Origin: Streptomyces sp. HNM0575
GTDB lineage: Bacteria; Actinomycetota; Actinomycetes; Streptomycetales; Streptomycetaceae
Length of the DNA stretch: 64,000 nt
Assembly (NCBI RefSeq): GCF_012726265.1
Contig: NZ_JAASAG010000008.1
Span: 186,001 to 250,000 of the forward strand
Direction of reading: 5' to 3'
A program made the position numbers and the translations under genes. Below are positions 30,999 to 39,369 of the stretch, in pieces (the stretch's first letter is position 1; every line of letters begins with the position of its first letter). The notes below the pieces were generated by a model. The model did no database searches, had not been told where the DNA came from, and was given only the letters and a program-made list of their open reading frames with translations.

Positions 30999-31036
30999 GC
31001 CGAGGGTTCAGGAAGCATCCAGAGAAGGAACGACAG

Positions 31037-31561
31037 ATGTCCAAGCACACGCTCTCCGTCCTGGTGGAGAACACCCCCGGCATCCTCGCCCGGATCGCCG
31101 CGCTCTTCTCCCGCCGCGGCTTCAACATCGACTCGCTCGCGGTCGGCGTGACCGAGCACCCCGAGATCTCCCGTATCACGATCGTCGTGAACGTGGAGGA
31201 TCTGCCGCTGGAGCAGGTCACCAAGCAGCTCAACAAACTCGTCAACGTTCTCAAGATCGTTGAGCTGGATCCGGCCTCGGCCGTCCAGCGTGAACTCGTT
31301 CTGGTGAAGGTCCGTGCCGACAACGAGGCCCGCTCCCAGATCGTCGAGATCGTCTCGCTCTTCCGCGCCAAGACCGTGGATGTATCGCCGGAGGCCGTCA
31401 CCATCGAAGCCACCGGCAGCAGCGACAAGCTCGACGCCATGCTCAAGATGCTGGAGCCGTACGGCATCAAGGAGCTGGTGCAGTCGGGGACCATCGCCGT
31501 CGGGCGCGGCGCCCGCTCCATCACAGACCGGAGCCTGCGCGCGCTTGATCGGTCCGCGTAG
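31037..31561 (+). CDS. ilvN: Acetolactate synthase small (regulatory) subunit
   Basis: Regulatory subunit of 174 residues that binds valine and activates IlvB. The N-terminal ACT domain begins TLSVLVENTPGILARIAALF and includes RRGFNIDSLAVG, the usual feedback-site region. The C-terminal half (RELVLVKVRADNEARSQI) is the standard activation domain. The chosen ATG has AGAAGGAA 5-10 bp upstream; the larger frame that runs into ilvB is not coding before this point. Confidence 0.96.
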   Translation: MSKHTLSVLVENTPGILARIAALFSRRGFNIDSLAVGVTEHPEISRITIVVNVEDLPLEQVTKQLNKLVNVLKIVELDPASAVQRELVLVKVRADNEARSQIVEIVSLFRAKTVDVSPEAVTIEATGSSDKLDAMLKMLEPYGIKELVQSGTIAVGRGARSITDRSLRALDRSA

Positions 31562-31706
31562 CGCGGCGCGCCACCGCGGCACCGGCCGGCGACCCCGCGG
31601 CGTACGTGCCGTACGGGCGTCGTAGGTTGGGCGGCGCATCCCCTTCGAAAACCCCTTCAGAACGACCCGGGGTAGCCCCCGGACCCCGAAAGAGGAGATT
31701 TCCCAA

Positions 31707-32705
31707 GTGGCCGAGCTGTTCTACGACGACGACGCCGACCTGTCCATCATCCAGGGCCGCAAGGTGGCGGTTCTCGGCTTCGGCAGCCAGGGCCACGCCC
31801 ACGCGCTGTCCCTGCGCGACTCCGGCGTCGATGTGCGGGTGGGCCTGCACGAGGGCTCCAAGTCGCGCGCGAAGGCCGAGGAGCAGGGGCTGCGGGTCAC
31901 CACTCCCGCCGAGGCTTCCGCCGAGGCCGACGTCATCATGATCCTCGTCCCGGACCCGATCCAGGCCAAGGTCTACAAGGAGTCCGTCGCCCCGAACCTC
32001 AAGGACGGCGACGCCATCTTCTTCGGCCACGGCCTCAACATCCGCTACGAGTTCATCAAGCCCCCGGGCAACATCGACGTGTGCATGGTCGCGCCGAAGG
32101 GCCCGGGCCACCTGGTGCGCCGCCAGTTCGAGGAGGGCCGCGGCGTTCCGTGCATCGTGGCCGTCGAACAGGACGCGACGGGGCACGGGTTCGAGCTGGC
32201 GCTCTCCTACGCCAAGGGCATCGGCGGCACCCGCGCCGGCGTCATCAAGACCACCTTCACCGAGGAGACCGAGACGGACCTCTTCGGTGAGCAGGCCGTG
32301 CTGTGCGGCGGTACGTCGGCGCTGGTCAAGGCCGGTTTCGAGACGCTGGTCGAGGCCGGGTACCAGCCGGAGATCGCGTACTTCGAGTGTCTGCACGAGC
32401 TGAAGCTGATCGTGGACCTGATGTACGAGGGCGGCCTGGAGAAGATGCGCTGGTCCGTCTCCGAGACCGCCGAGTGGGGCGACTACGTCAGCGGTCCGCG
32501 CATCATCAACGACCAGGTCAAGGCCGAGATGCGCAAGCTCCTCGACGACATCCAGGACGGCAGCTTCGCCAACAACTGGATGAAGGAGTACAACGCGGGC
32601 CTGCCGAAGTACAACGAGTACAAGAAGGCCGCGAACGACCACCTCCTGGAGAGCACGGGCCGCAAGCTGCGCGGGCTGATGAGCTGGGTCGACGAGGACG
32701 CGTAA
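31707..32705 (+). CDS. ilvC: Ketol-acid reductoisomerase
   Basis: Second enzyme of branched-chain amino acid synthesis, converting acetolactate to dihydroxyisovalerate with NADPH and Mg. The 332-residue size marks class I. Motifs seen: VAVLGFGSQGHAHALSLRDSG (nucleotide fold), MVAPKGPGHLVRRQFEEG, and the metal ligands in TETDLFGEQAVLCGG and CLHELKLIVDL. The GTG is preceded by AGAGGAG. It is 145 bp after ilvN, probably in one operon. Confidence 0.97.
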   Translation: MAELFYDDDADLSIIQGRKVAVLGFGSQGHAHALSLRDSGVDVRVGLHEGSKSRAKAEEQGLRVTTPAEASAEADVIMILVPDPIQAKVYKESVAPNLKDGDAIFFGHGLNIRYEFIKPPGNIDVCMVAPKGPGHLVRRQFEEGRGVPCIVAVEQDATGHGFELALSYAKGIGGTRAGVIKTTFTEETETDLFGEQAVLCGGTSALVKAGFETLVEAGYQPEIAYFECLHELKLIVDLMYEGGLEKMRWSVSETAEWGDYVSGPRIINDQVKAEMRKLLDDIQDGSFANNWMKEYNAGLPKYNEYKKAANDHLLESTGRKLRGLMSWVDEDA

Positions 32706-32741
32706 GGCGGCTCGCGCCGCCGGGCGACCCGAAGTGCCTGT

Positions 32742-32787
32742 GCCCGCCCTGTCTCCCCGCCCACGTCGGCGGGGAGACAGGGCGGGC
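32742..32787 (+). terminator. 20-bp perfect hairpin after ilvC
   Basis: Arms 32742-32761 and 32768-32787 are perfectly complementary over 20 bp with a 6-nt loop (CACGTC). No T-run follows. It sits 37 bp after the ilvC stop and most likely ends the ilvBNC transcript. The remaining gap to 33007 contains a short CGAACTCCC repeat and the promoter of the next gene. Confidence 0.8.
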
Positions 32788-33007
32788 GCGTTTGCGGGGA
32801 TGTGAGGGCGCGGGGCCGGGACGGCGTACGAACTCTGCCGCTGGATCCCGAACTCCCCAACTCCCGAACTCCCGTGGGCCCGTGGGCCCGTGGGCCTTTG
32901 CGCCCGTGCGGTCGCGGTGCCGGTCGTGGTTCGGACGGCCATGCCTGGGGAGGATGCGTGCGGTGAAGCGGCCGTGCGCCGCAACGACGTCCACCGGGAG
33001 GCAGTTG

Positions 33008-35695
33008 ATGACCGCCGCTGGCAGGCCCGTACCGTCGGGCCGGCCGACCGACGACCGACTCGACGCGCTGCTGGGCCGGTTGAGTCTCGAGGACCGGGTG
33101 CGGGTGCTCACCGGTGAGACCATCTGGATGCTGTATCCGCTGCCGTCCGCCGGGCTGCGGGCGGTCACGCTCTCCGACGGGCCCATCGGCGTACGGGGCA
33201 GGGGGCTCGCCTCCACGACCTCCGCGCAGATGCCCGCGCCGTCCGCTCTCGCCGCCACCTGGGACGAGACGCTCGCGGCGGAGTCGGGCACGCTGATGGC
33301 CGCCGAGGCGCGGTCGAAGAGCGCGGACGTGGTGCTGGCACCCGTGGTCAACCTTCAGCGGACGCCGCTCGCGGGGCGGCACTTCGAGTGCTTCTCCGAG
33401 GATCCGCTGCTCAGCGGGCGCATGGCCGTCCCCTATGTGACCGCGCTCCAGCGGCAGGGAGTCGGCGCGTGCGTGAAGCACTTCGTCGCCAACGACTCGG
33501 AGACCGAACGCGCCTCCTACTACTCGCGGTTGAGCGCCCGTGCGCTGCGCGAGGTCTATCTGGCGCCCTTCGAGCGAGTGGTGAAGGACGCCGGGGTGTG
33601 GATGGTCATGGCCGCCTACAACGGACTCGACCTGGGACCTTCGAACGGGGACGGGCCCGCGCCCGCCACCGAGCACCGCTGGCTGCTGCGTGAACTCCTC
33701 AAGGAGGAATGGGAGTTCGACGGTGTCGTGGTCAGTGACTGGCTCGCGACGAAGAGCACCGCCGCCTCGGCCGTGGGCGGCCTCGATCTGGTGATGCCCG
33801 GCCCGGACGGTCCGTGGGCCGAGGGCGACGCGCTGCTGGAAGCCGTGCGCGCGGGCGAGGTGCCGCGGGAGGACGTGGACGACAAGGTGCGCCGCATCCT
33901 GCGGCTCGCGGCCCGGGTCGGCGCGCTGTCCGAACCCGATGCACTGTCCGGTCCCGGTGCCCCGTCCGGTCCGGGTGCCCCGTCCGGTCCGGGTGCCCCG
34001 TCCGGTCCGGGTGCCCCGTCCGGTCCGGGCGCTCCGCCCGATTCCCGTACGCCGGTCGACTCCGGGCCGCTGCCCGAGCCCGCGGAGGGCACGTCCTCCG
34101 TCGAGCAGCCGTCCGGCCACCAGCCCGCCACCCGCGCCCTGCTGCGCAGGACCGCCGCCCGCGCCACCGTCGTACTGCGCAACGAGGACCGACTGCTGCC
34201 GCTGCCTCCCGGCACCTCCCGCATCGCGCTCATCGGCGCGAACGCGCTCGACCCGTTCGTCCAGGGCGGCGGCAGCGCGCACGTCACGCCGCCGCATCTG
34301 AGCCGTCCGCTCGACGCGCTGCGCGAGGCCTTCCCGTCCGCGGAGATCACCGCGCACCGCGGCGGCCGCACGCTGCGCCACGCACCGCTCGTCCAGCCCG
34401 GCGCCCTGTCCGGCGGGTCCGTGGAGCTGACCGTCCACGACGCCGACGGCAGGCAGCTGACCGCACTGACCCGTACCGCTCCGTGGGACGGTTCACTGCG
34501 TCCGCCGCGGGAGCTGCCCGAGGGGGCCTCGTACGTACGGGCCGAGGCGCGGCTGCGGCTGGAGGAGCCCGGCGAGCATCTGCTGGAGGTCGCCCCCGTC
34601 GGCGCGCACCGCGTCGAGATCGATGGCGAACTGCTCAGCGAGAGCACCCGCCGCGTGGCCGAGGAGGTCCTGCTCGACGCCTCGGCCGGCAGCCCCGAGG
34701 GCCGGGTGCGGAGGATCTCCGTGCCCGAGTCCGGCCTGGAGCTGACGCTGTCGGCGACGGTGCAGGTCGTCGAGGTGGGTTCGTTCGGCCGCTTCGCACG
34801 CCTGGAGCTGCGCCATCTGCCGCCGGAGCCCGGCCCGGACGCGGAGATCGCGGAGGCCGTGGAGGCCGCCCGGCAGGCGGAGGCGGCGGTCGTGGTCGTC
34901 GGCACCAACCCGGAGTCGGAGTCCGAGGGCTGGGACCGTGCGGACCTCGGACTGCCGGGCCGCCAGCACGAGTTGGTGCGCCGCGTCGCCGAGGCCAACC
35001 CCCGAACGGTCGTCGTGGTCAACGCGGGCGCGCCCGTACTGCTGCCGTGGCTGGAGGACGTACCGGCGGTGCTGTGGTGGTGGCTGCCGGGCCAGGAGGC
35101 CGGAGGAGCCCTCGCCGATGTGCTGACCGGCGCGTGCGAACCCTCCGGGCGGCTGCCGTGGACGCTGCCGGCCGCGGCCGAGGACGTCCCGGTGCCCGAC
35201 GGCGTACCGCGCGACGGCGTGATCGACTACACCGACGACCTCGACGTCGGCCATCGCGGCTGGGACCGCCTCGGCCGCGAGCCCGCCCGTGAGTTCGGCT
35301 ACGGCCTGGGCTATGCGGACTGGTCGTACGGAGAGCCGTCCGCCGGGCCCTGGCGCGACGGCGAGCCGCTGGAGGTGACGGTGCCCGTGAGCAACGAGGG
35401 CGACCGGCCCTCACGTGAGGTCGTACAGGTCTATGTGGAGCCGCCGCGGGGCGAAGACCGTCCGCACCGGCCGCTGCGCTCGCTCGCCGGCTTCACCGTC
35501 GTGGAGGCGGCGCCCGGCGAGACCGTGCGGGCCGTCGTCGCCGTCGAGCCCCGCGCCTTCCAGGTGTGGTACGAGGACTCCCGGGTCTGGCGCACCCCTG
35601 CCGGTGAGTACCGCCTGCTCACGGCGCACTCCAGCCGCGATGTGCGCGGGGAGGTGAGCGTGCGTGCGGGGGCGGACGACAGCGCCCCGGCGTGA
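33008..35695 (+). CDS. Glycoside hydrolase family 3 beta-glucosidase-like enzyme
   Basis: A cytoplasmic GH3 glycosidase of 895 residues with no signal peptide. The N-terminal barrel has the substrate Lys-His pair (GVGACVKHFVANDSE) and the nucleophile Asp244 in GVVVSDWL. The second alpha/beta domain (AARATVVLRNEDRLLPLPP, then GTNPESESEGWDRADLGLPG) is followed by a fibronectin-like C-terminal domain (EVTVPVSNEGDRPSREVVQVYV). A PA14-like stretch probably lies in the middle, judging by length. Between barrel and second domain is a repeat-encoded linker (GPGAPS units). ATG 33008 follows GGGAGG by 6 bp. It probably hydrolyses imported beta-glucosides. Confidence 0.9.
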   Translation: MTAAGRPVPSGRPTDDRLDALLGRLSLEDRVRVLTGETIWMLYPLPSAGLRAVTLSDGPIGVRGRGLASTTSAQMPAPSALAATWDETLAAESGTLMAAEARSKSADVVLAPVVNLQRTPLAGRHFECFSEDPLLSGRMAVPYVTALQRQGVGACVKHFVANDSETERASYYSRLSARALREVYLAPFERVVKDAGVWMVMAAYNGLDLGPSNGDGPAPATEHRWLLRELLKEEWEFDGVVVSDWLATKSTAASAVGGLDLVMPGPDGPWAEGDALLEAVRAGEVPREDVDDKVRRILRLAARVGALSEPDALSGPGAPSGPGAPSGPGAPSGPGAPSGPGAPPDSRTPVDSGPLPEPAEGTSSVEQPSGHQPATRALLRRTAARATVVLRNEDRLLPLPPGTSRIALIGANALDPFVQGGGSAHVTPPHLSRPLDALREAFPSAEITAHRGGRTLRHAPLVQPGALSGGSVELTVHDADGRQLTALTRTAPWDGSLRPPRELPEGASYVRAEARLRLEEPGEHLLEVAPVGAHRVEIDGELLSESTRRVAEEVLLDASAGSPEGRVRRISVPESGLELTLSATVQVVEVGSFGRFARLELRHLPPEPGPDAEIAEAVEAARQAEAAVVVVGTNPESESEGWDRADLGLPGRQHELVRRVAEANPRTVVVVNAGAPVLLPWLEDVPAVLWWWLPGQEAGGALADVLTGACEPSGRLPWTLPAAAEDVPVPDGVPRDGVIDYTDDLDVGHRGWDRLGREPAREFGYGLGYADWSYGEPSAGPWRDGEPLEVTVPVSNEGDRPSREVVQVYVEPPRGEDRPHRPLRSLAGFTVVEAAPGETVRAVVAVEPRAFQVWYEDSRVWRTPAGEYRLLTAHSSRDVRGEVSVRAGADDSAPA
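33956..34027. repeat. Four perfect 18-bp tandem repeats in the GH3 gene
   Basis: GGTGCCCCGTCCGGTCCG is repeated four times without change, with degenerate copies on both sides (33938-33955 and 34028-34040). It encodes a Gly-Ala-Pro-Ser-Gly-Pro linker in frame. The identical copies point to recent slippage. Confidence 0.92.
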
Positions 35696-35956
35696 TGCCC
35701 CGCGCCCGCCCGTCGAAGATCGTTTACGGGGAGGGGCAGCCCGCACCGTGCGTACGTAGCTACACTGCACGGACAAGCCAAGCGCGCCACAGGCTCACAG
35801 CGTCGTGCGTCTGCCCTGCGCCGCCGCCCCGCGGGGATGACCCCCTCCACTGTCCACGGTCGCCGGGACGCGGCCGTGCTCCCCGCCGCTGCCCGCAGCG
35901 AGGATGATCCTCCCCCTGGGCCTCGGGCCCGGGGGTGCCCCCATACTGGAGACCAC

Positions 35957-37546
35957 GTGAGCAAACCCGTAGTACTGATCGCCGAAGAGCTCTCGCCCGC
36001 CACCGTCGACGCCCTCGGACCGGACTTCGAGATCCGGCAGTGCAACGGTGCCGACCGGGCCGAACTCCTCACCGCCATCGCCGACGTGGACGCGATCCTC
36101 GTCCGCTCCGCCACGAAGGTCGACGCGGAGGCGGTGGCCGCCGCAGCGAAACTCAAGGTCGTCGCCCGCGCCGGAGTCGGGCTGGACAACGTCGACGTCC
36201 CGGCCGCCACCAAGGCCGGCGTGATGGTGGTGAACGCTCCCACCTCCAACATCGTCACCGCCGCCGAGCTCGCCTGCGGCCTGCTGATCGCCAGCGCCCG
36301 CAACATCCCGCAGGCCAACACGGCGCTGAAGAACGGCGAGTGGAAGCGCAGCAAGTACACCGGCGTGGAGCTGAGCGAGAAGACCCTCGGCGTCGTCGGT
36401 CTCGGCCGCATCGGCGTGCTCGTCGCACAGCGGATGTCGTCGTTCGGGATGAAGGTCGTCGCCTACGACCCGTTCGTGCAGCCCGCCCGGGCCGCGCAGA
36501 TGGGCGTGAAGCTGCTCTCGCTCGACGAGCTGCTGGAGGTCTCGGACTTCATCACCGTGCACCTGCCGAAGACGCCGGAGACCCTCGGTCTGATCGGCGA
36601 CGACGCGCTGCACAAGGTCAAGCCGAGCGTCCGCGTCGTCAACGCCGCACGCGGCGGCATCGTCGACGAGGCGGCGCTGGCCTCCGCCCTGAAGGAGGGC
36701 CGCGTCGCGGGCGCCGGGCTGGACGTCTACGCGAGCGAGCCGTGCACCGACTCGCCCCTCTTCGAGTTCGACCAGGTCGTGTGCACGCCGCACCTGGGCG
36801 CCTCCACCGGCGAGGCCCAGGAGAAGGCGGGCATCGCCGTTGCCAAGTCGGTGCGCCTGGCGCTGGCGGGCGAGCTGGTGCCGGACGCCGTCAACGTCCA
36901 GGGCGGCGTCATCGCCGAGGACGTACGTCCTGCGCTGCCGCTCGCCGAGGGCCTGGGGCGGATCTTCACCGCCCTCTCCGGAGAGGTCGCGGTCCGCCTC
37001 GACGTCGAGGTCTACGGCGAGATCACTCAGCACGACGTGAAGGTCCTCGAACTCTCCGCTCTCAAGGGCGTCTTCGAGGACGTCGTCGACGAGACGGTGA
37101 GCTATGTCAACGCGCCGCTCTTCGCACAGGAGCGCGGCGTCGAGGTGCGGCTCACCACGTCCAGCGAGTCCAACGAGCACCGCAACATGGTGACCGTGCG
37201 CGGCACCCTCAGCAGCGGCGAAGAGGTCTCCGTGTCCGGGACGCTCGCCGGGCCGAAGCACCAGCAGAAGATCGTCGCGGTCGGGGAGCACGACGTCGAC
37301 CTGACGCTCGCCGAGCACATGGCGTTCTTCCGCTACGCCGACCGCCCCGGCATCGTCGGCACCGTCGGCCGCATCCTGGGCGAGGCGGGCATCAACATCG
37401 CCGGCATGCAGGTGGCCCGCGCGGTCGCGGGCGGCGAGGCGCTGGTGGCGCTCACCGTCGACGACGACATCCCGGCACCGGTCCTCACCGAGATCAAGGG
37501 CGAGATCGGGGCGACGTCCGCGCGCAGCGTGGACCTCTCCGACTGA
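35957..37546 (+). CDS. serA: D-3-phosphoglycerate dehydrogenase
   Basis: First enzyme of serine synthesis, oxidising 3-phosphoglycerate with NAD. The 529 residues match the long actinobacterial type I form: substrate and nucleotide domains (GVVGLGRIGVLVAQRM, VVNAARGGIVDEAAL, VVCTPHLGASTGEAQ), an intervening allosteric domain, and a C-terminal ACT domain (MAFFRYADRPGIVGTVGRILGEAGINIAGMQ) that binds serine. The GTG start gives the usual SKPVVLIAEELSPATVDAL N-terminus. CATACT at 35942-35947 may be its -10 element. It is separated from ilvC by the GH3 gene. Confidence 0.97.
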   Translation: MSKPVVLIAEELSPATVDALGPDFEIRQCNGADRAELLTAIADVDAILVRSATKVDAEAVAAAAKLKVVARAGVGLDNVDVPAATKAGVMVVNAPTSNIVTAAELACGLLIASARNIPQANTALKNGEWKRSKYTGVELSEKTLGVVGLGRIGVLVAQRMSSFGMKVVAYDPFVQPARAAQMGVKLLSLDELLEVSDFITVHLPKTPETLGLIGDDALHKVKPSVRVVNAARGGIVDEAALASALKEGRVAGAGLDVYASEPCTDSPLFEFDQVVCTPHLGASTGEAQEKAGIAVAKSVRLALAGELVPDAVNVQGGVIAEDVRPALPLAEGLGRIFTALSGEVAVRLDVEVYGEITQHDVKVLELSALKGVFEDVVDETVSYVNAPLFAQERGVEVRLTTSSESNEHRNMVTVRGTLSSGEEVSVSGTLAGPKHQQKIVAVGEHDVDLTLAEHMAFFRYADRPGIVGTVGRILGEAGINIAGMQVARAVAGGEALVALTVDDDIPAPVLTEIKGEIGATSARSVDLSD

Positions 37547-37568
37547 CCTGAAGCGGAAGCACACCGGG

Positions 37569-37607
37569 GCGCGCCCGGGCGGTGAGGACGAAGCCGCCCG
37601 GGCGCGC
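37569..37607 (+). terminator. Hairpin terminator after serA
   Basis: GCGCGCCCGGGCGG (37569-37582) pairs perfectly with 37594-37607 across an 11-nt loop. It starts 22 bp after the serA stop. Confidence 0.82.
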
Positions 37608-37635
37608 GCCTGTTCAAGGGGCTGCGGGTGGCCCC

Positions 37636-37700
37636 GTACGCAGCCCGTACGCGGCCCGTACGCGACCTGTACGCGACCTGTACGCGACCTGTACACAACC
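37636..37700. repeat. 11-bp tandem repeats (GTACGC...) before the DinB-like gene
   Basis: Six consecutive units of 11 bp (10 in the last) each begin with GTAC: GTACGCAGCCC, GTACGCGGCCC, three identical GTACGCGACCT, then GTACACAACC. The period is close to one DNA helical turn, so the GTAC steps face the same side. The array ends 40 bp before the next gene start. Confidence 0.85.
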
Positions 37701-37739
37701 GAGGGCCAGGGCACGGCAATTGGAAGGCAGGGCACCGCA

Positions 37740-38279
37740 GTGACCGGGGATTCCCGCAGGCCCCTCAGGGCCGAGGGGGAGGAACGCACCGCTCCGCCCC
37801 TGACCGGCACGGAGCGCGAAACGCTGCGCGCCTTCCTCGACTTCCACCGCGAGACCCTCGCGATGAAGTGCGAGGGCCTGAGCGACGAGCAGCTGCGCCG
37901 AGCCTCGTCACCGCCGTCCACGCTGTCCCTGCTCGGGCTGGTACGGCACATGGCGGAGGTCGAACGGGCCTGGTTCCGGCGCACGATCGCCGGCGAGGAC
38001 GTGCCGCTGGTGTGGTCCGACGAGGGCGACTTCCAGGTGGCGTACGACGCGGGGCACTCCACCCGGACCGAGGCGTTCACCGCCTGGGAGACCGAGATCG
38101 CCCACGCGCGCCGGATCGAGCGGGAGGCCGCGTCGCTCGATGTGACGGGGCGCAACGCCCGCACCGGCGATGAGGTCTCGCTGCGCCTGGTGATGCTGCA
38201 CCTCGTCCACGAGTACGCGCGTCACAACGGGCACGCCGATCTGCTCCGCGAGGCGGTCGACGGCACGACGGGGGTCTGA
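37740..38279 (+). CDS. DinB-like (DUF664) protein
   Basis: A 179-residue four-helix-bundle protein of the DinB/DUF664 superfamily. Helix one contains LRAFLDFHRETLAMKCEGLSD, and the metal-binding histidines are seen in LGLVRHMAEVER and LVHEYARHNGHAD. Family members include mycothiol- or bacillithiol-dependent transferases; this one is not assigned further. The GTG at 37740 is used because the helical core starts at about residue 25. It follows serA on the same strand, but the terminator and repeat array lie between. Confidence 0.85.
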   Translation: MTGDSRRPLRAEGEERTAPPLTGTERETLRAFLDFHRETLAMKCEGLSDEQLRRASSPPSTLSLLGLVRHMAEVERAWFRRTIAGEDVPLVWSDEGDFQVAYDAGHSTRTEAFTAWETEIAHARRIEREAASLDVTGRNARTGDEVSLRLVMLHLVHEYARHNGHADLLREAVDGTTGV

Positions 38280-38320
38280 GGGCGGAGCCGGGCGGATGCG
38301 GAGTCCTGGCGGGCGCCCCC

Positions 38321-38400
38321 GTCAGCGCCCGCGGGCGTCAGCGCCCGCAATCGTCAGCACACGCGATCGTCAGCGGGGCGCGGGCGTCAGCGGCGCGGGC
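38321..38400. repeat. Short imperfect CGTCAGCG repeats
   Basis: Five copies of a CGTCAGC core are spaced 14-17 bp apart between the DinB-like stop and the convergent GNAT stop. The sequence is imperfect and has no visible function. Confidence 0.55.
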
Positions 38401-38401
38401 A

Positions 38402-39193
38402 TCAGGGGGCGCTCGGTGACCAGACGTACTGCGTCATGGTCGTGACCGTGCGGAAGCCCAGCCGCCGCAGGACGGGCAAGCTGTCGTCCGAGGCGTCGAC
38501 CTGGAGATACGGCACGCCCCGTGCGGCGGCGATCCGGGCCCGTTCGGCGATCAGCGCCCGGTAGACGCCGCGGCCGCGCCACTCCGGCACGGTCGTGCCG
38601 CCGCGGAGTCCCGCGTAACGGCGGTCCGGCCACAGGAAGATCCACGCGGCGCAGACGGCTTCTCCTTCGTGCTCGGCGACGAGGACCACGGTGTCGTCGG
38701 GCGCCGCCGCGATCCGTGCGGTGAGGAAGCCGGGGAGCCAGCCGAGGTCCATGTCCCAGACGGCGGCCTGAAGCGCGGCGATCCGCCGCATGTCCCGCGC
38801 CCGGGTCACACGGCGCAGCACGACCCCGTCCGGCAGCACGGGCTCCGTGGCCAACTCCGCGCTCGCGCCCACCAGTACGGACATCGTGCGGCCCGCGGCG
38901 AAGCCCGCCGAGAGCAGACGCTCCGTCAACTCCGGCGGCCCGTCGTGCGCATGGACCCGCCACTCCACCGTCTCGCCGCGCTCCGCGAAGCGGTCCCGCT
39001 GCCGTGCGATCAGCCCGTCCAGCGCGGCGCCGCGCAGCCCGGTGTCGCGCGGCCCGAACACGAAGCCCCGGAAGCCCCCGACGGCCCGCGTCAGCGGCCC
39101 GTCACGCTCGTACACCACACCGGGCCCGGGCACCGCGGGCGCTCCGCGCATCGACTCGTCGTACACGGCGAGCAGTTCGGCGTCGGTCGTCAC
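38402..39193 (-). CDS. GNAT family N-acetyltransferase
   Basis: Acetyl-CoA-dependent acyltransferase of 263 residues. The C-terminal GNAT fold is clear: a beta-alpha core with LRGGTTVPEWRGRGVYRALI (acetyl-CoA pyrophosphate loop RGRGVYRAL) and VPYLQVDASDDSLPVLRRLGF. The N-terminal 130 residues are a second, diverged half, so this may be a tandem-GNAT type. The frame remains open to 39289, but the upstream part is Arg/Pro-rich and not conserved in style; the GTG at 39193 (VTTDAELLAVYDESMRG) is preferred. Substrate unknown. Confidence 0.85.
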   Translation of the reverse strand: MTTDAELLAVYDESMRGAPAVPGPGVVYERDGPLTRAVGGFRGFVFGPRDTGLRGAALDGLIARQRDRFAERGETVEWRVHAHDGPPELTERLLSAGFAAGRTMSVLVGASAELATEPVLPDGVVLRRVTRARDMRRIAALQAAVWDMDLGWLPGFLTARIAAAPDDTVVLVAEHEGEAVCAAWIFLWPDRRYAGLRGGTTVPEWRGRGVYRALIAERARIAAARGVPYLQVDASDDSLPVLRRLGFRTVTTMTQYVWSPSAP

Positions 39194-39356
39194 GGCACCG
39201 ACGCTACGCGCCCACGGGGCACGGGCGGCCCGTACGGGAGACTCCGGCCGCCGTGCGGGAGAGCAGCCGGAGCCGATCACGGCGTCCACGCCGCCCGGCG
39301 CCGTCAGGTGCAGCGACCCGGGACGTACGGAAGTGAGGTACGGCCGGTCACGGCAC

Positions 39357-39362
39357 TAGGTT
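39357..39362 (+). promoter_or_regulatory. Probable -10 element of a leaderless promoter
   Basis: TAGGTT is 7 bp before the ATG at 39370, and no ribosome-binding sequence intervenes. TGAGGT at 39334-39339, 17 bp upstream, resembles a -35 box. The phosphotransferase mRNA probably begins at its start codon. Confidence 0.55.
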
Positions 39363-39369
39363 TGGCGGC

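Noticed and set aside
33956..34027. CRISPR-like array
   Set aside because: Units are contiguous with no spacers and lie in frame inside a glycosidase gene.
38402..39289. Longer start (39289) for the GNAT gene
   Set aside because: The added 32 residues are Arg/Pro/Ala-rich and precede the protein-like part beginning at the GTG 39193.
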